Below, piece after piece: positions 1-7,235 of a stretch of 30,476 bases of DNA (its first letter is position 1; the number at the start of each line of letters is the position of its first letter). The notes below the pieces were generated by a model. It was not told the DNA's origin. It saw nothing but the letters and a program-made list of their open reading frames with translations, and made no database searches. The translations under genes were made by a program, and so were the position numbers. The DNA comes from Candidatus Nitrosopumilus sp. (GTDB lineage Archaea; Thermoproteota; Nitrososphaeria; Nitrososphaerales; Nitrosopumilaceae): contig JAOUNZ010000001.1 in assembly GCA_029880665.1 (NCBI GenBank), positions 1 to 30,476 on the forward strand, read 5' to 3'.

Positions 1-430
1 AATATGACAACATTGTCTCTATTGCACCATATGCTAATAAAATGAATGAAACAGATCTAAAGATATGCTCGAGTTGAACAGAAGAAACCAAAAACAATGG
101 TAAGATTACAACTGATCTAAAGTAATTGGATTTTGGAAAAAATGATTTGATACTATGTGAGAATGCAATGAAAAAATACCCTATCGTTTGAACTATAATT
201 CCTGAAGTCTGAATCCCTCTTTCCATTGTACCTGATTTCATGATAAAGTCTTCTACCATGTATCCCATCCATATGACAAAAAAACCTAAACTAATTGAGA
301 AAAATGCAATTGTTAATCTAAATAATGTTGGACTGCCAGTATTTCTAAATCCTATTAATGCCATAATTCCTATGGTGAGTCCTATCAAAAATCCTATCAG
401 ATTTAATATCTCTTCTAATAAAAATTCCAA
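1..430 (-). CDS. Multi-pass membrane protein, 3' end outside window
   Basis: The reverse strand is open from a TTG at 430 to the window edge, about 143 codons, so the C-terminus is missing. The translation begins MEFLLEEILNLIGFLIG and shows about five hydrophobic stretches (roughly residues 8-27, 36-58, 73-92, 101-116 and 120-140), so it is an integral membrane protein with short loops. An in-frame TAA lies three codons upstream of the TTG, so no earlier start is available, and a TATA-like stretch sits near 447-457. I do not recognise a family. A shorter open frame on the opposite strand covers the same bases but is rich in Asn, Ile and Lys and looks like a shadow. Confidence 0.6.
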   Translation of the reverse strand, partial: MEFLLEEILNLIGFLIGLTIGIMALIGFRNTGSPTLFRLTIAFFSISLGFFVIWMGYMVEDFIMKSGTMERGIQTSGIIVQTIGYFFIAFSHSIKSFFPKSNYFRSVVILPLFLVSSVQLEHIFRSVSFILLAYGAIETMLSY

Positions 431-490
431 TGATGCTTAGAAACTTCTTAAACTAATTATTTTAATCTGCTGAATCATTTCACCATGTTG

Positions 491-700
491 TTAATCCCAT
501 TCGTCTAATGATCCTGAAGTATGACCTTCTGTACTACCTGTATAATCTCCAAGAATATCTGAATATTTGGTTTCATTATGTGCTATAAATTTTACATATT
601 CCCCATAACTCATATCGAAATCGCAGGAACTGCATTTTACAGCTGAAAAATCCATTGCCAACTCTGCATTTTTTTTACAACTTGGACATTTTATCTTCAT
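491..700 (-). CDS. Small zinc-ribbon protein
   Basis: A 69-residue protein starting MKIKCPSC. Cys5, Cys8, Cys23 and Cys26 form two CxxC knuckles 14 residues apart, a classic zinc ribbon. The remaining tail is acidic and rich in Ser, Gly and Thr (GSTEGHTSGSLDEWD) and probably disordered. It lies 71 bp downstream of the CBS-domain gene on the same strand and could be cotranscribed with it. Such stand-alone ribbons are common in archaea and often bind nucleic acid or proteins; nothing here fixes the partner. Confidence 0.65.
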   Translation of the reverse strand: MKIKCPSCKKNAELAMDFSAVKCSSCDFDMSYGEYVKFIAHNETKYSDILGDYTGSTEGHTSGSLDEWD

Positions 701-771
701 GAGTGAAACATCTTTTTGATAATTATTATTACTTTACACTCAAAAGACTGTTTACTAAACTAATTCATAAC

Positions 772-1938
772 TTAGAACATTGGTGAATCAATTTTTCTGA
801 TACTTGGTTTAGAGCGATTTTTAGCACGTTTGGACAATATTTTTAATAATTTCTGGCTTAATTCTTCTAAAACTTCACTCAGATCAAACCCCACTGAACT
901 AAAAATTAAGGGTGTATTGTGTGATGTAGTAATCATTATGGTTACTTCATATGTTCCTTCTTTTTTGTTTCCAGTTCTTTGCTGTTTTATTGATACTCGA
1001 GCTTCATGAATTTCTGAATATACTTTCTGTATTCTTTTTAGCGTGTCTTCAAATTTCTTGCTAATAAGATTCACATTTTTTTGATCCTCTGGCAATCCGA
1101 CTATGTATAATGGAATTGGAGTTTCTATTTTTGATGCTAATAATCCCAAAATGTCTCTAAAAGTAATGATTCCTTGAAGATTGTCCCAAAGATTAACTAA
1201 ACATCCAGAAGTGTTTGTTTTGAGCATTATCTTTAGAATGTAATTGAGATCATCACTTGGTGTACATTGAGGAAATCTTGTAGTTCCAATGTTTCCGATT
1301 TTAGACTCTAGTTTATGTAATGTTCTAACTCCTACGGATTTTTTTCCTTGACGTTCTTGAGGCAAAATACATTCTAAGATATGTGCTGATGTAAGAACCT
1401 GTTTTATTTTACCATTGCTCAATACTGGAAGATGGTCTAATCTTTTTGAAGTCATTATTCTTCTAGCATTACTGAGAGTTTCCTCAGATGATACTACTAT
1501 TGGATTTTGAGTATAGATCAAATTTGCCTTTATCCATTTATTGTCTTTAGTAGAAAGAAGCCTCAAAATTCTTTGTACATTGACAACCCCTATAATCTTA
1601 TTTTTTTGAACTATCGGCACTTCACGGATTCTATAATGTGATATGATATTTGCTACTTTTTGAACTGAGTCATTTGGAGATAAATATGGAACAGGATATA
1701 GGAATGATTCTACTTTCATCTCTGTAATGTTTTTGGCATTAAGAAGTGCTCGTACGTTGGTTGAAAGGATGGATTTTCCATTAAAATAAAAAACATCATA
1801 CGCATTATTTTTTGAAATCTTGTTAATTACGCTTGAAAGTGTATCTGATGGTTCAATAATGACTGCTTCAGAAATTAATGACTTAATCTTGGTTGACTGT
1901 ATGTCCCTTAAATGTTCATAAATTGTATCTGTAATCAT
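772..1938 (-). CDS. CBS-domain protein with HPF/RaiA-like C-terminus
   Basis: A 388-residue soluble protein. Four CBS-type units are visible (about residues 15-70, 76-132, 138-195 and 215-270), with typical CBS endings such as KIIGVVNVQRIL and LQGIITFRDILGLLAS. CBS pairs usually bind adenine nucleotides and sense energy state. Residues about 275-375 differ: a strand, a long helix (ISKKFEDTLKRIQKVY), three strands (ARVSIKQQR, YEVTIMITTS, PLIFSSVG) and a second long helix ending KLLKILSKRAKN. That beta-alpha-beta-beta-beta-alpha order, with a basic end, resembles ribosome hibernation factors of the HPF/RaiA family. The CBS call is firm; the HPF-like call is fold-level inference from sequence. 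It is divergent from a universal stress protein gene across about 150 bp. ATG start at 1938; a TTTAAATT element lies near 1971-1978. Confidence 0.85.
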   Translation of the reverse strand: MITDTIYEHLRDIQSTKIKSLISEAVIIEPSDTLSSVINKISKNNAYDVFYFNGKSILSTNVRALLNAKNITEMKVESFLYPVPYLSPNDSVQKVANIISHYRIREVPIVQKNKIIGVVNVQRILRLLSTKDNKWIKANLIYTQNPIVVSSEETLSNARRIMTSKRLDHLPVLSNGKIKQVLTSAHILECILPQERQGKKSVGVRTLHKLESKIGNIGTTRFPQCTPSDDLNYILKIMLKTNTSGCLVNLWDNLQGIITFRDILGLLASKIETPIPLYIVGLPEDQKNVNLISKKFEDTLKRIQKVYSEIHEARVSIKQQRTGNKKEGTYEVTIMITTSHNTPLIFSSVGFDLSEVLEELSQKLLKILSKRAKNRSKPSIRKIDSPMF

Positions 1939-2057
1939 ACCTGTTCTCTATTTTTTGATTTCTTCCTATTTTTAAATTAAATGAATTCTTGATTTTCAAA
2001 GTTGATTTTATTGACTGAAAATTAGAAAACATCCTTGTTATTGATTTTGAAGAATTT

Positions 2058-2066
2058 AGTTAAATA
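2058..2066 (+). promoter_or_regulatory. TATA-like box for the universal stress protein gene
   Basis: AGTTAAATA is centred about 27 nt before the GTG at 2089. That spacing fits archaeal TBP-dependent initiation at or next to the start codon, implying a leaderless mRNA. Judged by sequence and spacing only. Confidence 0.45.
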
Positions 2067-2088
2067 GACATAGTTTATCAAATTTGTT

Positions 2089-2517
2089 GTGAGAAAATCA
2101 TTATACTTGAATATTTTAGTCCCACTAGATGGTTCAACTTATTCTGAAAAAGCCCTTTTACATGCATGTGATATGGCAAAAATTTATCAATCTCGTTTAA
2201 TACTCTTGTATGTTGTTGAAAAATCGATCCCTGTTAATTTATTGGATAGAAAGGAATATCTTGAAATTTTAAAAAAATTTGGAAATAACGTTTTGATTAA
2301 AGCAAAGAAAACTGCCACTTTACAAGGAGTGGATTCAAAAATAATTATGAAGGAAGGCAACATTACAAACGAAATCGTTAAACTTGCAAAAAAAGAACAA
2401 TGCAATTTAATCATTGTTGGGAGTAAGGGTCTTGGTGCTACAGCAAGATTTTTTCTTGGCAGTGTGTCAAATAAACTTGCAAATAACTCTCCCTGTTCCA
2501 TCTTAATTGTAAAATAA
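2089..2517 (+). CDS. Universal stress protein (UspA family)
   Basis: A 142-residue UspA-fold protein. The N-terminal strand ILVPLDGSTYSEKALLHA carries the conserved Asp of the nucleotide-binding fold. The C-terminal part has the ATP-binding signature as GSKGLGATARFFLGSVSNKL followed by SPCSILIVK, matching the usual Gly-x2-Gly-x9-Gly-Ser pattern, so ATP binding is likely. Family members aid survival under starvation or oxidative stress, but the specific role is unknown. Starts with GTG at 2089, the first start in the frame that fits the TATA-like element. Its divergent neighbour is the CBS/HPF-like gene, which suggests a shared stress or energy theme; that link is inference. Confidence 0.88.
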   Translation: MRKSLYLNILVPLDGSTYSEKALLHACDMAKIYQSRLILLYVVEKSIPVNLLDRKEYLEILKKFGNNVLIKAKKTATLQGVDSKIIMKEGNITNEIVKLAKKEQCNLIIVGSKGLGATARFFLGSVSNKLANNSPCSILIVK

Positions 2518-2609
2518 CAATAAAAATGGAAATGCAATTAAAAATTCCAAAAATTATCTTTTAGTCTAAATATGGTTTTGACACATAAATTTAATCAAAA
2601 TTTGTATCT

Positions 2610-2669
2610 ATGAATGTAGAAATTAAAAGAATCCAGGTTGATCTAGAATCTATCTTTGATAAAAGATAA
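2610..2669 (+). CDS. Possible 19-codon leader ORF before the YggX-like gene
   Basis: An ATG at 2610 opens a 19-codon frame (MNVEIKRIQVDLESIFDKR) ending in TAA at 2667-2669. An A/T-rich TATA-like stretch (about 2583-2594) lies about 22 nt upstream. Immediately after the stop comes AAGGAG, a good Shine-Dalgarno match, and then the YggX-like gene. The arrangement looks like a translated leader coupled to the next gene, but so short a frame can occur by chance. Confidence 0.3.
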   Translation: MNVEIKRIQVDLESIFDKR

Positions 2670-2693
2670 AAGGAGTTTCAACTGGGTTTTATT

Positions 2694-2975
2694 GTGAACC
2701 GTGTTTGTACTAAATGTAAGAATACAATTCCAGATGATGAGGAACTTGGAATTGTTGCTGCAAAATATCCAACTTGTAACAAATGTTGGGCTGAATGGAA
2801 GGAATACCAAATCATGGTGATGAATGAAATGAAACTTGATATGTCTCTAATCGATCATAGAAAGTTATTGAAAAAGCACGAAAAAATCTTTGTAGGTGTA
2901 TTGTCTCCTGAAGGGGAAGTGATAGATTATACAAATGAAGATAATCGAAAACCTGATGAACCTAAAACACTCTAA
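2694..2975 (+). CDS. YggX-like Fe(2+)-trafficking family protein with N-terminal zinc ribbon
   Basis: A 93-residue protein. Residues about 32-66 (including WKEYQIMVMNEMKLDMS and DHRKLLKKHEKIFV) follow the pattern of bacterial YggX, whose core reads W-x2-W-x3-Q-x2-(L/V)-(I/M)-N-E-x-(K)-L-(N/D)-M followed by x-HRKLL. YggX limits oxidative damage to Fe-S proteins and is linked to iron trafficking. The N-terminus carries Cys5, Cys8, Cys28 and Cys31 as two CxxC knuckles, a zinc- or iron-binding ribbon not found in the compact bacterial form. The GTG at 2694 is 18 nt after the AAGGAG motif; a CTG at 2682 in the same frame has better spacing (6 nt) and might be the true start. The stop overlaps the stop of the convergent gene by 4 nt. 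Confidence 0.7.
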   Translation: MNRVCTKCKNTIPDDEELGIVAAKYPTCNKCWAEWKEYQIMVMNEMKLDMSLIDHRKLLKKHEKIFVGVLSPEGEVIDYTNEDNRKPDEPKTL

Positions 2976-3478
2976 AATCTTAGATGTACTCTAGCATTAT
3001 CTGGTATTACTACTAGGATTCTCTTTTTTGCATTTTCGTCTAAATTATTGATGATTTTTTTAACTGTGCTTGCTAGAACTTCTTTTTCATTTTTTTCTAA
3101 TGTCAAAAATATCTCTAGGATTCCGTCTAGATTGAAAGTAACTAATTTTTGTGGTGATTGTGATATCTCTATAATATATGCTGAAAATAATCCCTCCCTT
3201 TGTTCCTCAGTTAGTGTTGTTAAAATTTTAAGCCATGTTTTGAAAAGCTTCGAAAAGTTAGGAAATGGAATGGTGGGCCCTGCTTCTAATGCATTGTTGA
3301 TCACTTCTTTTCTATCTGATTCAGACAGTGAAAAAAATTCCATCATTCTTTTTTTTAAAATGGGGTTTCTAAGAAAATCTGGTAGGCTAGCTAAATTGAC
3401 TATTATATTTCCAGCAAAATTTTCTCCCACCATTGACCTAAAAGAATTCCTGTTGAATATAAAATCATATGAAAACAC
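2972..3478 (-). CDS. Conserved-looking hypothetical protein, mostly helical
   Basis: A 168-residue soluble protein with no motif I recognise. Predicted amphipathic helices run through most of the sequence (for example KRMMEFFSLSESDRKEVI and DGILEIFLTLEKNEKEVLAS), giving a HEAT-like alternation but no clear repeat. No cysteine pairs, signal peptide or membrane segment. An open frame on the other strand (3048-3488) overlaps it, but the minus frame has the more natural amino-acid composition and a regular charge pattern. It converges on the YggX-like gene (stops overlapping in CTAA) and is divergent from purA, with only about 25-35 bp between them. Confidence 0.6.
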   Translation of the reverse strand: MFSYDFIFNRNSFRSMVGENFAGNIIVNLASLPDFLRNPILKKRMMEFFSLSESDRKEVINNALEAGPTIPFPNFSKLFKTWLKILTTLTEEQREGLFSAYIIEISQSPQKLVTFNLDGILEIFLTLEKNEKEVLASTVKKIINNLDENAKKRILVVIPDNARVHLRF

Positions 3479-3483
3479 TTTAG

Positions 3484-3493
3484 CTTAAATAAA
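3484..3493 (+). promoter_or_regulatory. TATA-like box for purA
   Basis: CTTAAATAAA is centred about 26 nt before the ATG at 3514. This supports leaderless translation from 3514 rather than from the GTG at 3502. Confidence 0.45.
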
Positions 3494-3513
3494 CGAAATA
3501 GGTGTTTGAGTTT

Positions 3514-4515
3514 ATGACGTCCACTGTAGTTGTTGGAGGATTTTTTGGTGATGAAGGCAAAGGAAAGATTATCTCATATTTGGCAATTAAAGACAATCCA
3601 AAAATTATAGTTCGTGGTGGTGCAGGCCCAAATGCTGGCCATACAATTAGAGATGGCAATAGAGTGTATAAAGTGAGAATGCTTCCAAGTGGATTTCTGA
3701 ATAAAAATGCTAAAGTCATGATTGGTCCTGGAGTTGTAATCAATCCAGATATTCTCCAAAAAGAAATTAAAGATTTTAATGTGATTGGACGTTCATTTAT
3801 TGATAAAAACTGTGGCATTATTGAGGAAACTCATCTACAACAAGATTCTAAAGGTGAATTAAAAGAAAAAATTGGAAGTACTGGTTCTGGTACTGGCCCT
3901 GCAAATGCTGATAGGGCAATGCGAGTTCTCAAACTGGCCAAAGATTTTGAATCACTATCTTCACTTATTATCGATGTACCTTTTGAGATAAATTCAGCAC
4001 TTGATGCAAATGAAAACGTCTTGATTGAGGGAACTCAAGGTACTTTCCTTTCTTTATGGCATGGAACGTACCCATTTGTTACCTCAAAAGATGTAACTGC
4101 ATCTGGTATTTGTGCTGATATTGGTCTTGGACCAACTAAAGTTGATGAAGTTATTGTTGTTTTCAAATCATATGTTACGCGTGTTGGAACTGGCCCCTTA
4201 AACAACGAACTCTCACTTGAGGATGCCAAAAAAAAGGGATGGTCTGAATTTGGCACCGTCACAGGCCGTCAAAGACGCGCTGCTGACTTTGATTTTGATT
4301 TGGCTAGGCGTGCAATCATGCTTAATGGTGCAACACAAATCTCTATTACAAAATTGGATGTTTTATTTTCAGAATGCACAGGAAAAACTTCCTTTGATGA
4401 TTTATCTGATGATGCAAAAACATTCATAAAAAATATTGAAAATAAATTAAACACACGTGTAACAATTATTGGAACTGGTCCGTCCGTAAATGATGTGATT
4501 GATAGGAGAAACTAG
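3514..4515 (+). CDS. purA: Adenylosuccinate synthetase
   Basis: Catalyses GTP-dependent ligation of aspartate to IMP, the first committed step to AMP. The protein begins MTSTVVVGGFFGDEGKGK, which contains the GDEGKGK phosphate-binding loop with the catalytic Asp of this family. Other family blocks are GGAGPNAGHT, GTGPANADRAM, IEGTQGTFLSLWHGTYPFVTS and GTVTGRQRRAADFD. At about 333 residues it is the short archaeal form, lacking roughly 100 residues of the E. coli enzyme. The frame also allows a GTG at 3502 four codons earlier, but the TATA-like element favours the ATG at 3514. It works in the same purine economy as the mtnP-apt pair near 17000, which also ends at AMP. Confidence 0.95.
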   Translation: MTSTVVVGGFFGDEGKGKIISYLAIKDNPKIIVRGGAGPNAGHTIRDGNRVYKVRMLPSGFLNKNAKVMIGPGVVINPDILQKEIKDFNVIGRSFIDKNCGIIEETHLQQDSKGELKEKIGSTGSGTGPANADRAMRVLKLAKDFESLSSLIIDVPFEINSALDANENVLIEGTQGTFLSLWHGTYPFVTSKDVTASGICADIGLGPTKVDEVIVVFKSYVTRVGTGPLNNELSLEDAKKKGWSEFGTVTGRQRRAADFDFDLARRAIMLNGATQISITKLDVLFSECTGKTSFDDLSDDAKTFIKNIENKLNTRVTIIGTGPSVNDVIDRRN

Positions 4516-4564
4516 GCTCCAGATTTTTGGATACGTTTAATTTGAGAATCTACATCTAGTTTCT

Positions 4565-5251
4565 GTGGATGAATTACAACCTTCAACAATTGATAAATTA
4601 CCACGTTACATTCAGGTTCATTCAACTCTGGAGTTCACTAGGCTTGTTTGTGCATTAGAGCGTGCACCACGTGTTTCTTTTTTACATGACCATAATGGTA
4701 GAAAAATTTTATCTGTGCAGATGGATGTTTTAAAAGAAAAACCAATTGTATACTATACTCCTCTAGAACATGATGGTCACTATCTTTGTTATGGGTTAAA
4801 AGGAGGTAAGGAAGAATCTGAAATTGTAGATACTACTTCTGATGCCAGTAAGCTTTATTCTCCAATTGTGCGAATAAAATCTTTGCCAAAAACTTTGCAA
4901 CCTGGTAATGGAACTTTAGACAGATATCAACCAATAGAGTTAGAAGATATACTGAGTCTTGCAAAACTTACGTGGGGTTTTGAGGAAACCCCATTTCCAC
5001 TGTTCCTTTTTCCTCGTCATAACAAATGGCTAATAGGTGTTTTTATGAATTTCAACGATGAAGGAACATCATATTTTTGTCATGTTGTATTGGATAGTGA
5101 TCCTCAAAAACCTTTCCTCAAGTTTTCAACTGCGAATCAAACTGAACCTGCGTTTGTAGATGGCCCGTCTGAACATGGTTACTCTTATATCAAGATAATA
5201 AAATTAAAAGACACTCATCCACTTGTTGATTATGGCCACCTTCAAAACTAG
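4565..5251 (+). CDS. Hypothetical protein upstream of pyrF
   Basis: A 228-residue protein from a GTG at 4565 (MDELQPSTIDKLPRYIQVHS). It has no signal peptide, membrane helix or cysteine cluster. Two halves of mixed beta character can be seen: residues about 15-90 (RVSFLHDHNGRKILSVQMD, KPIVYYTPLEHDGHYL) and about 125-220 (TPFPLFLFPRHNKWLIGVF, TSYFCHVVLDSD, YSYIKIIKL). I do not recognise the family. Its 3' end overlaps pyrF by about 20 bp, so the two are probably translated from one mRNA; that does not prove a role in pyrimidine synthesis. Confidence 0.7.
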   Translation: MDELQPSTIDKLPRYIQVHSTLEFTRLVCALERAPRVSFLHDHNGRKILSVQMDVLKEKPIVYYTPLEHDGHYLCYGLKGGKEESEIVDTTSDASKLYSPIVRIKSLPKTLQPGNGTLDRYQPIELEDILSLAKLTWGFEETPFPLFLFPRHNKWLIGVFMNFNDEGTSYFCHVVLDSDPQKPFLKFSTANQTEPAFVDGPSEHGYSYIKIIKLKDTHPLVDYGHLQN

Positions 5252-5972
5252 ACTTTCACGGATCTCAAAAACTAACGGTAAAATAATTCTTGCCAATGAC
5301 TATGATCTATCTGTTAAAAATCTACCAGCAAAAACTATCCGAAATATAAAAGACTTATATCCATTTTTATGCGGCATCAAATTAAACTTTCATCTATTGT
5401 TACCTCTTAGTGGTAAAGAAATTCTAAAAATTAACAAGACAGCTCATCAATATGGTCTGCAAACAATTGCAGATATCAAACTTAATGATATTGGAAATAC
5501 CAATCAAGTAACATTAGAACATTTATGGAATTTGGGATTTGACGCGGTGATTGTAAACCCGATAATGGGTTTGGACAGTCTAAAAAATCTGGTAAAATCT
5601 GCACATAAACATGAAAAAGGTGTCATCGCTTTATGTCATATGAGTGCGCCAGAGGCTAAACTGTCATATGATATGGAAGTAAAAATAGGTGAAAAACAGC
5701 AACTGTATCAATTATTTCTGAGTTGGGCCTTAACTGCAAAAGTTGACGGGATTGTGGTTGGAGCAACTTTTCCAAAAATCATCGAGCACTGTTCAAAAAA
5801 AGCAGGAAAAAATCTATGTATTTTTTCACCAGGTGTTGGTACTCAAGGAGGCAACGCAGATGAAGTTATTTCTTCTGGAACTGATTATCTGATAGTTGGA
5901 AGAACTATTCTTAATTCCAAAAATTCCGTTAGTACAGCTAAGGAATTATATCTACAGAGTATTGGAAAGTAG
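5232..5972 (+). CDS. pyrF: Orotidine-5'-phosphate decarboxylase
   Basis: Converts OMP to UMP, the last step of de novo pyrimidine synthesis. The signature DIKLNDIGNT supplies the catalytic Asp-x-Lys-x2-Asp triad; with the Asp in IILANDYD and the Lys in FLCGIKLNF it forms the Lys-Asp-Lys-Asp network of this TIM-barrel family. The C-terminus has the phosphate-binding turn (SPGVGTQGG, then YLIVGRTILNS). The ATG at 5232 (MATFKTRL) is preferred; TTG codons at 5223 and 5226 would add three or two residues. It overlaps the preceding hypothetical gene at its 5' end and the convergent Nudix gene by 21 bp at its 3' end. Confidence 0.92.
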   Translation: MATFKTRLSRISKTNGKIILANDYDLSVKNLPAKTIRNIKDLYPFLCGIKLNFHLLLPLSGKEILKINKTAHQYGLQTIADIKLNDIGNTNQVTLEHLWNLGFDAVIVNPIMGLDSLKNLVKSAHKHEKGVIALCHMSAPEAKLSYDMEVKIGEKQQLYQLFLSWALTAKVDGIVVGATFPKIIEHCSKKAGKNLCIFSPGVGTQGGNADEVISSGTDYLIVGRTILNSKNSVSTAKELYLQSIGK

Positions 5973-6371
5973 CATCTGTGCTCTTGTTAACACCGTTTTT
6001 GCGTTATCAAATGTGGTTTTCTCAATAGATGATGTGTAATCCATCCACATGTGACCCAAATGCTCATGTGAAATTGTCACATCTTTAGTTTTTGTTTCAG
6101 CCAAGAAAAACACTACTTTTTTATGAATTAATTCTCCCTTATGCTGAAAATTGTATTCGATCCATTCTTCAAAATTTTCTAAAAATATTATGTCTGTAAT
6201 TCCTGTTTCTTCTTTGGTCTCTCTTATTGCTGTTTGATGAGTAGATTCGCCTTTTTCAATTTTCCCTTTTATGAAATCCCAATGACCTGATGGATAATGT
6301 AAAAGTAAAAACAAATTTTTTGAATCTTCTTTTCTAAATAATACAATTCCAGCAGATGTTTCTTCAATCAT
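5952..6371 (-). CDS. Nudix hydrolase, Ap4A-hydrolase-like
   Basis: A 139-residue Nudix protein. The Nudix box spans residues 36-58, with GKIEKGE followed by RETKEETG, which holds the metal-binding glutamates (E53, E54 in the REx2EE part). The N-terminus EETSAGIVLFR and the WDFIKGKIEKGE block resemble archaeal bis(5'-nucleosyl)-tetraphosphatase-type enzymes that remove dinucleoside polyphosphates; the substrate remains inference. Its start overlaps the end of the cis-prenyltransferase gene by 4 nt (ATGA), so the two are translationally coupled, and its 3' end overlaps pyrF. Confidence 0.88.
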   Translation of the reverse strand: MIEETSAGIVLFRKEDSKNLFLLLHYPSGHWDFIKGKIEKGESTHQTAIRETKEETGITDIIFLENFEEWIEYNFQHKGELIHKKVVFFLAETKTKDVTISHEHLGHMWMDYTSSIEKTTFDNAKTVLTRAQMLLSNTL

Positions 6372-7141
6372 TTTCCTAACCTTCTCTTTCTCTCTTGAAA
6401 AGTTCTAATTGCTCTCATTAAATCTATTCTTCTAAATTCAGGCCAAAAAATATCCATAAACACTAATTCACTATATGCACTTTGCCACATAAGAAATCCG
6501 CTCAATCTTTTCTCACCCGAGGTTCTTAAAATCATATCTGGCGATGATTGTGGCAAATGGGATGTGTATAGGTTTGATTCGATTTCTTTTTTATCAATAT
6601 TATTGACATCTAGAGTCCCGTCTCTGATCTTTATCCCTATTTTTCTTACTGCATCTACTAATTCATTTTGCCCTCCATATGCTAATGCAATATTTAGAAA
6701 ATGATTATCATAATTTATTGTAGCATCCTCTAATTTTTTTAAAACTTCTTTGATTGAATATGGAAGTAATTCAATTCTACCTATAGCTTTGACCCTCATC
6801 TTATTTCGATGAATTCTAGGATCGTTGTATAATTTTTCTAATCTCATATGAATTAACTCGTAGAGATATTCTAATTCATCATCTTGTCTATCTAAATTCT
6901 CTGCTGAAAGTGCGTATAAAGTGACAATTTTAATACCAAATTCCTCACACCAATCAAGAAGATTTTCAACAGCATCAGCACCCTTCCAATGTCCTTTTTT
7001 TGGCATTGTCAAATGTATTTTAGCCCATCTTCTATTTCCATCTAAAATTAAAGCAACATGGTTTGGAATATCTCCATTTTGAATCTCATTTTCCAATCGT
7101 CTGGCATAAATCTTATAGAGTCCAGATATGTGAAAAATCAC
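6368..7141 (-). CDS. uppS: Polyprenyl diphosphate synthase (cis-prenyltransferase)
   Basis: A 257-residue cis-prenyltransferase that condenses isopentenyl diphosphate onto an allylic primer to make the long-chain polyprenyl carrier; in archaea this becomes the dolichol-type lipid used for protein N-glycosylation. Region I HVALILDGNRRWAK has the catalytic Asp34, and the C-terminal block from residue 206 (RTSGEKRLSGFLMWQ, then IFWPEF) binds the pyrophosphate. The GTG start at 7141 gives a short extra N-terminal helix. The gene ends inside the start of the Nudix gene. The chain length of the product cannot be read from sequence. Confidence 0.9.
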   Translation of the reverse strand: MIFHISGLYKIYARRLENEIQNGDIPNHVALILDGNRRWAKIHLTMPKKGHWKGADAVENLLDWCEEFGIKIVTLYALSAENLDRQDDELEYLYELIHMRLEKLYNDPRIHRNKMRVKAIGRIELLPYSIKEVLKKLEDATINYDNHFLNIALAYGGQNELVDAVRKIGIKIRDGTLDVNNIDKKEIESNLYTSHLPQSSPDMILRTSGEKRLSGFLMWQSAYSELVFMDIFWPEFRRIDLMRAIRTFQERKRRLGK

Positions 7142-7235
7142 GTCAATTATCTTGCTAAAATCTTGTCACCCTTTTGGTTATTCACATAATTGAAGATATC
7201 AGTGTTTTTCAAGTAATGATGAGGTATCGTAAAAT

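Noticed and set aside
240..440. Plus-strand 66-codon open frame
   Set aside because: It mirrors the hydrophobic minus-strand frame of the cut-off membrane protein, which has regular membrane segments; the plus frame has a random-looking composition.
3048..3488. Plus-strand 146-codon frame opposite the hypothetical gene at 2972-3478
   Set aside because: Composition rich in Ser, Phe and Asn, no start context, and it would run into the purA promoter; the minus frame is the better gene.
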